This document shows, piece by piece, positions 1 to 10,813 of a stretch of DNA of 64,000 nt. Below the pieces are notes generated by a model. The model did no database searches. It was given only the letters and a program-made list of their open reading frames with translations, and was not told where the DNA came from. The DNA lies in the NCBI RefSeq assembly GCF_022376445.1, contig NW_025955115.1, forward strand, positions 1-64,000, in the 5' to 3' direction. Source of the DNA: Fomitopsis serialis. Taxonomy: Eukaryota; Basidiomycota; Agaricomycetes; Polyporales; Fomitopsidaceae. Every line of letters starts with the position of its first letter. Positions within the stretch are counted from its first letter, which is position 1. Both the position numbers and the translations under genes were made by a program.

Positions 1-31
1 CGGTCGACATTTTGCTTGCAGCTGGCGCCAT
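1..31 (-). CDS. N-terminal start of a further array gene, cut by the window edge
   Basis: An ATG at 31 on the minus strand opens a reading frame beginning MAPAASKMST that leaves the window at position 1. Its start resembles that of the paralogue beginning at 51304 (MAPRKT). The upstream DNA carries the same 22-bp element, at the same distance, as the paralogue starting at 49045. I infer that this is the next member of the tandem zinc-cluster family, but only ten codons are visible. Confidence 0.4.
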   Translation of the reverse strand, partial: MAPAASKMST

Positions 32-160
32 TGGAATCGGAAGGGCGAGCAAACTTAGAGGGAGGCTTTAGTGATATTGGTGGGAGGTGAGAGAGGTGTA
101 AAGGCGATGGACGCACCCTGGCAATTCTCGCGTCGTGTGTGCCCCGTGGCCACCTACGAA

Positions 161-182
161 CACGCGTCTCGCTTGTCGCACG
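161..182. promoter_or_regulatory. Conserved upstream element, copy 1
   Basis: A 22-bp stretch (CACGCGTCTCGC...) is identical to 49174-49195. Each copy begins about 130 bp upstream of a minus-strand ATG (at 31 and at 49045). Equal spacing to two paralogous starts suggests a promoter or 5'-UTR element retained after gene duplication. The rest of 183-795 holds only short overlapping ORFs and shows me no gene. Confidence 0.4.
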
Positions 183-795
183 ATCAGCAATCATACTGCC
201 CTGACGGAATCTCCAGGCGCCTCACTGCGGCACGTGTTGTCCGGGAAGACCGTGGCTGTGGTCCCTTCCTACTAAATTTTCCAACAATCCTACCAATACA
301 TAAGTGCTCAGTGGAATCGTCGGCCAGTAGCTTCCTAAATTCGGCGGGTTGACATACCCGTTGATGATGCGTCTCATGCGAGGCATGACTTGTCCGTCTG
401 TCCAATTGATGCACTGTCTTAACCCGAACATACAAAGTGCGATTGCCTTTCCGACGAAACCTCTGCTCGTGATCCCTTGTTGGGCACCACCACCCGAGCC
501 GTTGGATAGTCTCCACTAGGTGAGCAAACCTGCCCTTACTTAGTACAATTCATTGTCGTCACATCCTCTACGTTACAATCCACGTTTTACAAACAGCTTT
601 CCGGATGACGAAGCAAACAAACCCAACGCCGGATCATACTGTACAACATTACGATACTTCAGACCGAGCCTTATAACACTGAGATATTATGCGATCAGCT
701 ACTAATTGTTATATAGATTGCCGCGTTACTCACATACCTCCCTCGAGCGTGCCGGAGTACGACGACATGCGTGAGCATCACTGCGACAAGCCGTG

Positions 796-2311
796 CTAGT
801 GACTTGGACCCGCCTCCGCAATCTGTGCCTGCTGCAGCTCTCGCAGACGCGCCCTGTTCGCCTTCAGCTGAGCATCCAACCAGCTACGGTCCTCCTCCAT
901 CTCCTCTATCTTCTTTGCGAGCTTCGCCCTGTTCACTTCAAACGTCTTGATCACCTCCGACAGGGTCTTCATCCGCAGGGTACCGGCGCCCTCGCCCTCG
1001 CTATCTGACGCGCCATTGACACCCTCCGGCAGTTCTTCGCCCCAGTCCAGGCTGATTGTGTCCACGCCCGCCGCCTCCGAGGCCGTCGGCGACGCTACAT
1101 GTGCTGCGGGGCCATCGGATGCGCGCTCCGACGGCCTGGAGGGCCTTTGGTCGGCTTTGCCAACGAGGGCGGCAGCCGTCGCGCGCGTATGCCTCTTCTC
1201 TGAGGTCTTCTCGACATCGTATCTTCCTCGCTTTCGACGAGGGCCCTCCTGAGAAGTGTCGGGACGCTCATGCGTCAGTCTTCCATTGTTCTTCTCCCTT
1301 GTCTTGGTCGCTGTGTTCAGGACGGTCTTGCCCATTTTTGCGGCCGAGGGGTCTCGCTGTGCACGCGATCGAGTTGCGCGCTGGACGGGTGTTGGTCCTT
1401 CAGGATCCGAAGCCGTGAATTCCGCGGGCCTGTCGTTGTCGAGCGATTGGATGACACTCGTTGCCTTGCGCTTTCCCTTCTTAGTGGTCGACGAGACACC
1501 CTCATCCGGCATCACGACCGACGCCGCCTCTGTTAACAGAGTATTCTAATGAGTGCCCGCTCTTATAATTACAATAATTCACACTTACTCTTGTTCTGTG
1601 TCCCATTAAGCGACAATCCCTGGAAGTAGCATCCCTTGCCGGCTTTTCTGCACGTCCCGCAGGTCCCGCTGCCTTGGTCCACCACACACTCCCTCACTGC
1701 CCTTGTCGCAGACCTACAGTAGTCACACTTCCAACCACATGTACTCGTCAGGTGCGGTGATGTTACAGACATATTGGAAACTATACCTTCTTGAGCTGCT
1801 TCCTAAACTCATTCGCCTTTGCTCTCATCGCGTCCTTTGTCGATTCAACCGCATGTCTCTCCACCTTGTCCGCCTCCTGAGCGAATTAGCTCGTCAGCAT
1901 CGATCGTGTTATTATCGACAGACGGTACGTACGTGTCCGTCCCCTTCGCTCCGCCCCCCTTTGTGAGTGTCCCCACCGCCACTCAAAGGTTCATCCGCGG
2001 CTTGAAGGTCTCGCGCGCGACTTCCTCTGTCCTTTCTGGGCCAGTGGCTCTGGCCAGCCATCAAAAGCTCTGGCCACTCAGTTTCTACCCACTGTCGTGC
2101 GCCCTGGTTGAAGGACCTGTTCTTCACGCGTCCTGCGAGCTTGCTCAACTGAATGGTGATCCACGTCGGCTCGGACTTTTTGCCAGAGTATACACCATAC
2201 TCTGTGCCGTATGCGTGCTGTCAAAACGTAAGATTCATCTACTCCACCACCAAACTGCAATTGTCGCGACATACCAACCACCGACGCAGCTGTTCGACCA
2301 GCTTCTTCGCG
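796..2311 (-). pseudogene. Main body of zinc-cluster array gene A, separated from its start by the transposon
   Basis: This holds the end of exon 1 (2275-2311) and all later exons of gene A. Exon 2 starts near 2217 with EPTWITIQLSKL and the motif WVETEWPELL. A small exon of basic helical sequence ends EFRKQLKK. The next exon begins exactly at the first cysteine (1727) and encodes C-x2-C-x9-C-x8-C-x2-C-x6-C (1629-1727). The last exon (to 796) is basic and serine-rich, then forms a heptad-like helix of about 60 residues ending LRELQQAQIAEAGPSH. Splice sites and frames look intact throughout. The only visible lesion is the transposon at 2312, which removes the start codon and the first 38 or so codons to 46429-46541. 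By analogy with Zn2Cys6 proteins it may bind DNA as a dimer; this is inference. Confidence 0.75.
2309..2311. repeat. Target-site duplication GCG, left copy
   Basis: GCG directly precedes the terminal CACTG of the left arm and matches GCG at 46429-46431, directly after the terminal CAGTG. A 3-bp duplication is the usual size for CACTA/CMC elements. The frame of the host exon reads through when one copy and the element are ignored. Confidence 0.85.
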
Positions 2312-2830
2312 CACTGCGGACAACCCGGGTTGTGGCGCCGCCGGACATTGGTCTAACATTGGAAGACCGAGTAGATTAGTAAGCGGCGATTTACGGACCC
2401 GTAACATTGCAAGAAAAGAGGAAATGCCCGCCCTTTGTTCCGGGTCCTGACAAAGCAGGCCACAATTAGTATGTCGGGTGTCATAACATTGGTCACGTTT
2501 TCGCCGCAATGTTCCGAGGCCGCACAAACCACCAAGCATGTTGGGATAATGTTCGTGCAATGTGATAGGTCCTGACATACGTCATGTGCCGGTTGAGAAC
2601 AAAGGGGGGACATTCACTATGTTCCGACAATGTCTGCGCGCCGACAATTAGATATTTGCGGAACCCAGACATGTGCTATGTCCGGCTCGCTAAAATATTC
2701 TATTTGCGGAAGTCCAAAATGGGAAGTAAATGACTCATGTCCGGAGGTCTGACATAGCGTATGTTCCGTCACTATGTTCGCAGGCCGAACATTCCCTGTT
2801 TCGCTACGGAATCGTGAAACGATTCGCAAC
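2312..2830. promoter_or_regulatory. Left terminus with subterminal repeats
   Basis: The tip CACTGCGG is followed at once by a perfect 14-bp palindrome (2320-2333, ACAACCCGGGTTGT) and by GGCGCC (2334-2339). The next 500 bp are dense in short words repeated in both orientations: AACATTG or GACATTG (about 2344, 2355, 2403, 2486), GTTCCG (about 2438, 2510, 2620, 2763), and CCGGACAT/ATGTCCGG (about 2341, 2678, 2738). Such clusters are where CACTA transposases bind. The assignment is by analogy; no binding data exist here. Confidence 0.6.
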
Positions 2831-3189
2831 GACTCGCAACGCGAATGGTGGATGTCTTTTTACGAATCTGGCACACGATACCGCAGACGTATATCGGTGA
2901 AATAGATTCGGGTACTCTATCGCCAGCCTGATACCGCGACATCGCATTCGACGCGTATCACCTACGTTTGCCACAACGTCGCGATTCAACCTTTATCGCC
3001 ACCCTGATACAGCGACTTCACGACTTCGCTTTCCACGCCGCGATCGCCACAACGGCTTTCGATTCAATACCATGAAAGTTGCCCATATCTCGGGCAGGAC
3101 TGTCTTAAAATTACAGTGCTCCATTCGCGGGTCCAGATTCGCCTGTCCCAGACATAAGCCGATCGTCACTTTCTTAAGGGGGTGGAGGG

Positions 3190-3797
3190 GGGGGGTCGAC
3201 ATATGCCAGAGACGCGCGATCTCCGAAGTCGGGCGACCGCGAGTCACCGACGACGCGGTCAATCTCCTCCTGGGCCTTCTTGCACGCATCGGGATGGAGG
3301 ACCACCGTGAATAGAACGCCTTGAACACGGTGGTGGTCTGCGAGACATAGCCTTGAGCGTTAGATGCCACAGACATGGCATGCCGTCTTGAAGCGCATAC
3401 CGCGTCGGTTCCACCTGCACACGAGCAGTCCAGTCAGCAGCACTCGCAGTGCCTACACTCTGCAGTTACTCACCGCCGTAGACGATATGAGCGTGACAAA
3501 TGGGCTCCCGCAACCTCTATCGTCAGTGCGCCGATGCACCTGTGCGGCAGCGCCCCGTCAGCGCTCAAGTAAGCACGGCACGGTAAGGTCTACTCACCGC
3601 TTGACAAGCGTGAGGAACACTTCCGGCGACCCCAGCAGCCCGACGAGGATCTTGTGTGTCTCGCATTGCTGGATAGGGACGTAGCTTTCCAGCTTACTGT
3701 CGGGGACGTCGACGGCAATGTGCGCGGGGGAATCGAGGCTCGCAGAAGCCAAGACGGTCGCACCCAAACGCGTCCCCGAGGCACCAACTGGGATGTT
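3190..3797 (-). pseudogene. Cytochrome P450 relic (left-arm copy)
   Basis: This mirrors 44938-45545. Reading the minus strand gives scattered P450 fragments: ETHKILVGLLGSPEVF, like the region before helix D in basidiomycete P450s, then VVLHPDACKKAQEEIDRVVG followed by PDFGDRASLAYVD, the stretch between the I and K helices. The fragments are in different frames. The haem-binding FxxGxxxCxG region and ExxR are absent. It is a dead passenger. Confidence 0.6.
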
Positions 3798-5171
3798 GAG
3801 CTGGTATGACTACGCCCAGCAGCCGAGTTTGTACGGCATACAAAGAGGTGCGTCGCGACATATTCTTGATGCTGTAGATGGCAGTACGCGTCCGCGCCAG
3901 ACGAGCAGACGAGCATTCGACGGCAAGTTTTTGAGAGCGCAAAGACGTCCTGCAAAAGCAAGCCTGTAATCAGCGCTCGTCGACGCCCAGTATCATCGCC
4001 GACGACTCCAACACTCACGCTCCTTACAGAACTCTCACTCTCCAAGGCGCTCCTCCGCCCAGTCCAGCTCCCTCTTCCTCCACGCCACGTCTAGCGCGCC
4101 CTTCTCTAGTGCCCACCCCCTTCGAGCGTCGCGAGCACCTCCGTCGCCCCAGCTGAGCTCTATGAGAACGCCACAGTGCTCCAGCGCCAGCTCTGGCCGC
4201 TGCTCGAAGGCGCGTGAGAGGACGGTGCGCTCGGGCCCGGTCTAGAGGACCATGCCGCCCGTGAATACGGAGAGGGAGAACATGAGGATCGCGGGGCGGA
4301 GCGGAGATATGGGCAGAAGGGAGGGGGACTGGGAGAGCATTTTCGATAGAGATGCTTTGCAAAACGAGGGTCGTCAGCTGGCATATACTATGAGCGCGAG
4401 CCAAGGAAGGGACTCACGATTCGTGCGCGATCCTTGCCTGGCCGAACACACGACAAAGGCGACTGTGAGCACATGGCGGGGGCCCGTACTGCGCTCAATT
4501 CGACTCGGAGAGGCTGTATGTGCCTAGCTTGCAAGTAGCGAGTGAGCCCTGCTATGACTAGAAACGGAAACGTAAACGTAAGAGGGGAGACCGCCGAGAC
4601 TTAGGACGTGCGAACACACCGCCGAGATCAGTTCGTGATTCTACGCCATCCCCTGGAACCGGACAAGGCAACACTGGCACAACAGCGAACGAACATGGCG
4701 GTCAAGATACGCACTCCTAAAAGGGCCGGAGCATCAGTGTGGAGGGCGTGCGGTTGACAGAGGCGGAGAAGCTAGAGCGCCGTAAGAGGTGATCGATGGG
4801 AGGATGGGCGACAGGGGTGCGACATTGCGGGGCGAGACTCACCTGTAGGTGCCCTCGCAGCGCTCTTACTATAGCTGCTCCCTCGAGCTCCACGTCGGCG
4901 ACCTCACGCATACCCGTGTGGCAGGTCGCCGGCATCCTACCCTCTCTTCCGGTCTGGACGCTTGGATGTGCCATCTCCGTCGAACGCGCCCGCACGGCAA
5001 TTGCATTGTGAGAATGGTGTTCTCGTACGGCGCGTACGAGTACGATTAAGTGGGTAGATGTCGAGGAGTGATGTAAGGTATTAGGCGTGCTTTCGAACAC
5101 AGAAGTAATAGTTGAGTGAGACGACGGACAACTTGAAGGCGGACGATGTCAGACACACGATGTTTGCTGTC

Positions 5172-5366
5172 TCAAATGGGCCACGAATTTACCCAGAGCA
5201 CGAGTCCGTCGTTCAGTCGATTGGACGGCAATTGGTTCAACTCTGGACACCCGACTCGGACGCGACCACTGCACGAAGAGCAGCACGCCAGCCATATCGG
5301 GAAGGACGGGTGCTTGACGAGCAGACGTCCGCACTCGCAGCACTTGCACGCGCGAATCGTTCTCAT
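5172..5366 (-). other. Short ORF with paired CxxC motifs (left-arm copy)
   Basis: A 64-residue ATG-started frame with CKCCECGR near residue 8 and CCSSCSGR near residue 28, suggesting a small zinc ribbon. An identical frame lies at 43369-43563 in the right arm. I do not recognise a family. It could be an exon of a larger accessory gene of the transposon's original right end, or chance. Confidence 0.25.
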
Positions 5367-5511
5367 GGTGGCTGACGTGCTCAGATCCGATCACGGCCGT
5401 GCATCGAGCCATGGACGCCGCGCAGCATCTACAAGTACATGGTGTCCAAGCATACGTGGTCAGCGAGGGATGCGGCGTGAGGCAACAACGGACGTACCGG
5501 GTCTATCGCGC

Positions 5512-5577
5512 GGTACACCGGATTCGCGTGGTACACCGGATTCGCGCGGTACACAGGGTTCGCGCGGTACACAGGAT
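5512..5577. repeat. 18-bp tandem repeat in the left arm
   Basis: About 3.7 copies of the unit GGTACACCGGATTCGCGT with minor changes. The mirror copy lies at 43158-43223 in the right arm. The copy number is the same in both arms, consistent with recent duplication or exchange between them. Confidence 0.8.
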
Positions 5578-6838
5578 GAAAGACGAGTACGGTAAGTGCA
5601 TGGTGTTCGGCGTGGAGAAGACCCCCGCCTTGGAGCACGTATAGATGGCTCGCCGAACGTCGAGAGATGTTGGGCAGACGCGCGGAAGAGCTTGAGGCAG
5701 ATCCATTCAATGTTGATCAACAAACGAAGCGCACGTTTACCTTCCATCGTGAACGCGCTTGAAAGTCTTGCCGTGGACTCCAGGAAACGAGGGGCAGTCG
5801 TCTGGAGGATGAACCCCGCCGGGCTGGGCGCGTTATGTCGAGTGATCTGAAGGGATACGGCGCCAGGCAACACCCAGAATCAGAGCATGATCCCCAGGCC
5901 ATCAACGAACTCACCTGCAATACGGATGCTCACAGCACACGGTACGCTGCCCGCGGCGTTCACAGCAACTGCCCCGCTGCGCCACCCAAACGGACGGACC
6001 TAGCCGTCAAATTCAGCGGAGACGGCAACGAGGGTATTCGGGTACGGAGCGTTCGTGCCGTAGCATCCTCGGTCTCATCGCAGATTCCTCCGTAGTATTT
6101 CGCGGGCAGACAACGCGCCACAGACCTCGAGTCACCATTCAGCATGGCTGTACGATCTACGAATCGCGCAGGCTGCTTACCTTCGCGGCTGATTCTCACA
6201 ATCTCTAGACCACCAACTCCCTTCGGATGAGAGTCGTACGCTGTAGGTCGAACAGCCGCCAACCAAGAGCTTGCGACCGCTGCGCAAGTCATCGCCTTCG
6301 ACCCGTATGAGCTCATTGTCTTTCAGAGTCGCATAACTTCGGCTGACGTCGTCCTGAAAGCCGGCATCACCGTATCCGTTCTGTTATACAGGATGGGTCT
6401 TTCAATGCATCGTCGTGTGGAATGCCGAAAGCAGTGAGCCTACCTCTCATTTTGTGAACTCGTGTACTACACGAAGACCCTCCGTACTTGAAACAGCTCC
6501 GCGTTCACCCAGCGACGAATAGATTCATTCGGCAGCCATTACAAGCAGTTGAGAGAAGGATATATGCCGTATAAGTGGAAGATGGTAAGCGATGCGTGGA
6601 AGATGGTGGAAGATGAGAACAGAAAGACAAGGACTGGAACGCCACACACACAGTTGCATCGATTACCCTATGCGGCAATGACTTCAGCGCTGCTGTGACG
6701 TCACCCGACTGGCCGTATTAGCATCAGCGACAGAATACAAAGCGTCTGGCGTAGCTTGCGCACACCCAGAACGCCGTGATGCCTCATTATTCGCGGCTTG
6801 GTTCGCGTGAGGATAGACGTAGACGTAGCCTCTGAGCG

Positions 6839-7107
6839 TCATGTGCGCGTGACATCAACCATGCCTTCTGCAGTGTCCTCTGATCTATCCGAACGAGTGT
6901 CAGTATTGCGAGGCGAGAGGTAGAGATCCTGCAGCGTAAGGTAAGCTCCCTGACGAGATACGTCTTCCATATTTCGACGAGTACCTTTATGATGGGGAAG
7001 ACGTGGATCTTATGGTCGTCCGCGGTCGAAGCCCCGGCCCCAAAGTGGATCGGCCCGCCGTATGGTGTGCTTGCGAATGGGCAGACCACATCCTGCGCGC
7101 ATATGAT
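6839..7107 (-). pseudogene. Truncated 3' end of the Tnp2 transposase gene
   Basis: This is the left-arm mirror of 41628-41896. It encodes only the last part of the transposase (DVVCPFASTPYGGPIHFGAG...) and then ends abruptly at the arm boundary, with no upstream transposase sequence in 7108 onward. It is the footprint that shows which arm is the copy. Confidence 0.8.
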
Positions 7108-7361
7108 TACCTACCGTTGCTACATCAGTCTGGCTGACGATACTGGGGAACTTGACTTGGCTTGTAAGACTGGTACGATATATGAATGCTACATAATGAG
7201 GAGCGTACCTCAAGCCACGCGCTGTTCGGGGAAAGCTGGCTGTTCTGAGACCAAGTACTGATCCCGAAAGATAAGAGTCGTCCAAATACTTGACGTCTCG
7301 CTCGCGTGCTAACACCTTCCCTCCTTGTCCTCGCCCTCCTCAGTTCACCGTCCCAGAGACC

Positions 7362-8111
7362 ATGAATCATCCTATCTGCGAGCTATGTGACGCACGCTTG
7401 TATCAATCGCATCCTCTGTCTCCAAAAATAAAGATCAATACTCGATGCGGTCAGTGAACTCAGGCTGACTATTATCGCGTCGGACTCACAGTCATCAATG
7501 GCTCCCTAGGGCATCTGTTCTGCGAAGATTGTGTCGATCGCTATGTAGCGGAGTACCCCGGGCTAGGATGTCCAAACTGCGGCGCTGCCATAATCACCAT
7601 TGACCTGGCCAGACCAGTGGTCGTCAACAACACAAACAGCTTGACTGAAACATACCTGCGGGACATTTACATGCCTACCAATGTGGACGCATCGGATGCT
7701 TGGGCCCAACGGGCATTGTAAGTCTACCTCATTTCGGCAGGATGTGAAGGACTGACTCTGCACTGTAGGGATAATCCGCACACAGTGTACTTGGATCGTC
7801 GTCTCGGCTTAGCCACAGAGGCTCTAGGCTTTGCCAGACAAGATCATGATGTGCTTCAAAAAGAGAACTCGGCCAACTCGTCTGCTATATCGCGCCTGCT
7901 AGGGCAGCTGGAGGCGGCGAACAAGGAACAAGAGGAATCGGAGACAGCCTGTGAAGACCTGAGGCGTGAGTTGGCAATAGTGACTCTAAAGCGCCAGGAA
8001 ATGGAGGCAAAGGTGAATGTACGGAGCAAAGAGGTGAGCATGTTGATCAGTGCTGGCTGGAACGTCTCAAACTGATCCATTCATCGTGTGTAGCTGTTGC
8101 CAAATGAGTAG
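7362..8111 (+). CDS. RING finger / coiled-coil protein 1 (cargo)
   Basis: Four exons (7362-7449, 7510-7717, 7769-8033, 8094-8111 approx.) join in frame through GT-AG introns of about 50-60 bp. The first two encode a complete C3HC4 RING: CELC at residues 6-9, CGH at about 29-31, CEDC at about 34-37 and CPNC at about 48-51. The following region is a heptad-rich coiled coil of about 90 residues. A RING of this type normally recruits an E2 for ubiquitin transfer; the coiled coil would give dimerisation or target choice. Substrate unknown. It is the first intact gene inside the left arm and is one of three RING/coiled-coil genes in the cargo, all on the + strand. Confidence 0.8.
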
Positions 8112-8800
8112 TTTTCATATGTCTTACAAGCACCATGCACGTCAGAATGATAGCGTACAGTGTGCCGTCCGTCGATGAGACCTTGTCTCAGTGGACTCCA
8201 GTGAATCGTCTTATTTCGGCACAGGTTGTCCGTTTGCCTGGAGCCAGTGTCCTCGGCGTGTTACAACATATGCAATTTACCCTGTTATAATTTAGTTCTT
8301 TTTTGGGCTACTCGCCCTGCACGTTCTCGGGCACAGCATTCTGGACACCGTCGACTCACCGATCTACGCGTCAAAAGTGCGACGACGAGCAGCAGATAAA
8401 CATGATAAACTATAGACGCACCAAGAAGGACGTCGGTGAGATCAGCAAAAGGACTATGCGGGGCGACACCGCACCATGCCACGCCATGAGGGGTAGCCGC
8501 CGACCAGTGGGTGCGGACGATATCACAAACTCGTAGGACTGGTCCTTGTTCTGATTTGTACGACGCAAGCCACGGGTGTTCGCCCGGAGTGCTCAGGGGC
8601 TGTGATCCATGCCACAAGATTTCAGGAATAACGGTGTGAGGCACACGGTCCGTACCTTTGGACTTGCTATGCGATCAACGACGTCGCTCTCCGGAGTACC
8701 TAAGCATATATTGTGCTCGATCACAGTCGGCCAAACGTTCGTGCGTCACGACATACCGAGAACTTTGAGGATCTTGTTCAATTGGTCGACTATGGGACAG
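8112..8800. other. No gene seen
   Basis: Only short ORFs on both strands without splice-linked partners or recognisable motifs. Confidence 0.5.
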
Positions 8801-9350
8801 TCAATCGCTATCCTGCATGGAGTGAGCTAACGGCTCCTCATCCGGTTTTGAGCTGAACCCTCTGTTCAGACCGAAGTCGCAGATCTTCAGCCCACGATCA
8901 GCTTTCGCCAGCGGGTTGCCGGGCTTCAGGTCTCTATGTACGACGGACGCAGAGTGAATATATTTCATGGCCTGGAGAACCTGGCTGAGGAAGTACTGGA
9001 CGTACTCATTGCTGAGCATCTGTCCAGATTCGATGATATGATGCAGATCCGCTGGTGCGACGAAGTCAGATATCTCAGCGAGAGTGACACGATAAGAATT
9101 GCGCACCTTCCATCGGCTACTCACCAACTTCAGGATCCCGCGAGTCGGACACTCGTACGCACAGCCTGAGATATGACGAGCCTCCGTAAACTTGGTAAAG
9201 AGCACGCTTTCCAAGCTGGACCTTCTCGGTCGCGCGAGTAATCATCTTGATCGCCGCCGGCTGCTGAGCTGCAAGATCTTCGTCAATACGACGGTCCGGC
9301 GTTCTTGCCAAAGGATAGACAGATAAGAGGTAGCCGTAAGCCTCCGGACC
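8801..9350 (-). pseudogene. MAP-kinase-like relic
   Basis: Minus-strand fragments follow the order of a fungal MAP kinase N-lobe and early C-lobe. A degraded glycine loop (GPEAYG) is followed by [20 protein letters not shown] (the ATP-binding lysine and helix C), then [20 protein letters not shown], the catalytic loop HRDLKPGN and the DFG motif as CDFGLNRGF. The frame stops soon after the activation segment. The TxY site, the P+1 loop, the MAPK insert and the rest of the C-lobe are missing, and the N-lobe pieces are in another frame. It is a captured, non-functional piece. Confidence 0.7.
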
Positions 9351-10177
9351 CCATCTCGCGAATAAACTTTCATCGTTTCTCGATAGGAAACGCTCTGCCA
9401 AAGCAGGACATGCGCGTATGGTATCCTCTGCGCCCGAATAGTCAGATTTGACCACCACGATGGACGTTGAGGACCTGAGGTCTACGCACCGTCGCCGAAG
9501 TGCGCCACTCGACCGGGTGCGAGCCACTGCACGCGTCTGCGAGCGTCCACGCCGGCCGCTGGAGGAGTCGGGTCACTCGGGTAAAAGTATCGGAGACGAC
9601 AACCTACCTGGACCGTTCTCCTGTCTCTCGCTCTTCAGCGTTACTTATCGTCTCCGGAGATCGGCGTTGATACCTGTGGTGAAGGAGCAGTAGCCATATC
9701 ACAGTCGGATCCCGAATGCAGCTGCAAGTAGTCGGCGGTAAGTGCGTTCAGGGGGCCGTCAGGATACTCAGACTCGAATGCAAGACTGAGGCAAGGCATG
9801 TACGACCGATCGCGATGCGTAGGTCGGGCAGGTTACTGCGTGGACGGGATCCGCAAATTAGAAAGCCTGAATTGTCAGGTGCCGGTACTTGCTGCGATGT
9901 CGATGGTCGGCAGCAAAGTCTGACAAAGTTCACCCAGTCAGGCACAGCCACCACGATGCATGCATGACGAGACCAGTTGCATTGCGATAGCAGTAGCACG
10001 AAAACAGCGATAATGATGAGCGGATATGAGAGCACAGAGCAGAGAGACACGCTGTACAATGCTTACTAGCGTACAGCCAACGATCACCGACCACCGACCA
10101 CCGACCCCACAGCCCAGTCCAGCCCGAATCCCAAGAACGACTAAAGGACCTGTGAACCCTCAAGGAGGACTCACGAC
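9351..10177. other. No gene seen
   Basis: Short ORFs only; nothing with conserved motifs. Confidence 0.45.
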
Positions 10178-10813
10178 TCACTTCACCGTAGACACCCGCT
10201 TCGTATGCATCCCCGCCCGTCTCCTCTCACTATGCGGCATGGGCCTCCTCCACGCCTCCTCCTCCTCCATGTGCCCCTCCTCCTGCTGCGTCTGCTCCCC
10301 GCCATGCTCCTCTCCCTGTTGCTCCTTCCCCTGCTGCGGCAGTGGCGGCGGCGAGTGCATCGGGTGCTGCATCTGGACGTCCATGGGGGTGTGTGGTGGC
10401 GTCGTCCACTTGCGCTGTGGCGGCGCGGGGTGCGGGCAAGGCGACAATGCGGACACGGGCGCGGACTGGGCTGGGACGGGGATGACAGGAATGCTGCGCG
10501 GCGCATTCGCGCTCCCCTGTGTCGGCGGTGGCGGTCCGGACTGGGGAGGCGGCACGAGCTCGGGACGCGTACGGAGCGAGCGCGACGTCTGACGGGCGAT
10601 TGGCTTAGCGGGCGCCGGAGGCTGAGAGTGAGGTTGCAAATTTGGATGGGCGTGTAGGTAGGGCTGCGACGGGCCGGCATGCATGTCGGCTTCGATCTGT
10701 ACGGCGACGATCTCCTTACCCTTGCACGCGAAGAAGGCGCGCTCCTGCGCGGAGAAGATAGCAGACATCGGGCCCATCATGGGGTTGGGCGGCGGCGGGG
10801 GGAAGAGCGCCAT
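10178..10813 (-). CDS. Proline-rich, low-complexity protein (cargo)
   Basis: A 211-codon ATG-started frame. It opens with a run of prolines and methionines, continues with a central proline/glutamine/histidine-rich segment, and ends acidic then basic (HMEEEEAW...RRR). The frame stays open upstream to about 11015, so the true start may lie in an earlier exon. I recognise no domain. Because the DNA is very GC-rich, all frames are open here and the coding strand is not certain; the minus-strand frame has the most protein-like composition. Confidence 0.4.
   Translation of the reverse strand: MALFPPPPPNPMMGPMSAIFSAQERAFFACKGKEIVAVQIEADMHAGPSQPYLHAHPNLQPHSQPPAPAKPIARQTSRSLRTRPELVPPPQSGPPPPTQGSANAPRSIPVIPVPAQSAPVSALSPCPHPAPPQRKWTTPPHTPMDVQMQHPMHSPPPLPQQGKEQQGEEHGGEQTQQEEGHMEEEEAWRRPMPHSERRRAGMHTKRVSTVK

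Larger units (their letters stand above)
2312..7107 (-). repeat. Left terminal inverted repeat arm (4796 bp)
   Basis: Each position x matches the reverse complement of 48735 - x in the right arm. Two indels shift this: one fewer C in the right copy of a homopolymer (9 G at about 3187-3195 against 8), and 6 extra bases on the right near 46207. These explain the 4796 versus 4801 bp lengths. Identity stops at 7107, inside a fragment of the transposase 3' end. On the right the same gene reads on without a break, so this arm appears to be the derived copy. Confidence 0.92.

Noticed and set aside
3190..3797. Functional cytochrome P450
   Set aside because: Frames are broken and the ExxR and haem-cysteine regions are absent; kept as a relic.
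5399..5644. Protein made of HRIRAV/RANPVY-type repeats in the arms
   Set aside because: The 18-bp tandem repeat opens several frames on both strands; no splice-linked context or conserved sequence supports a gene.
2312..7107. Inverted arms as a pure assembly artefact
   Set aside because: Not fully excludable without reads. However, the arms differ by two real-looking indels, end precisely in CACTG/CAGTG, and are flanked by a matching 3-bp duplication that restores a host exon, which an artefact would not produce.
8801..9350. Functional MAP kinase
   Set aside because: Lacks everything after the activation segment, and the N-lobe lies in a different frame.
9930..10181. Small membrane ORFs such as the VFVLLLSQC frame
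   Set aside because: An isolated short frame without partners; most likely chance.
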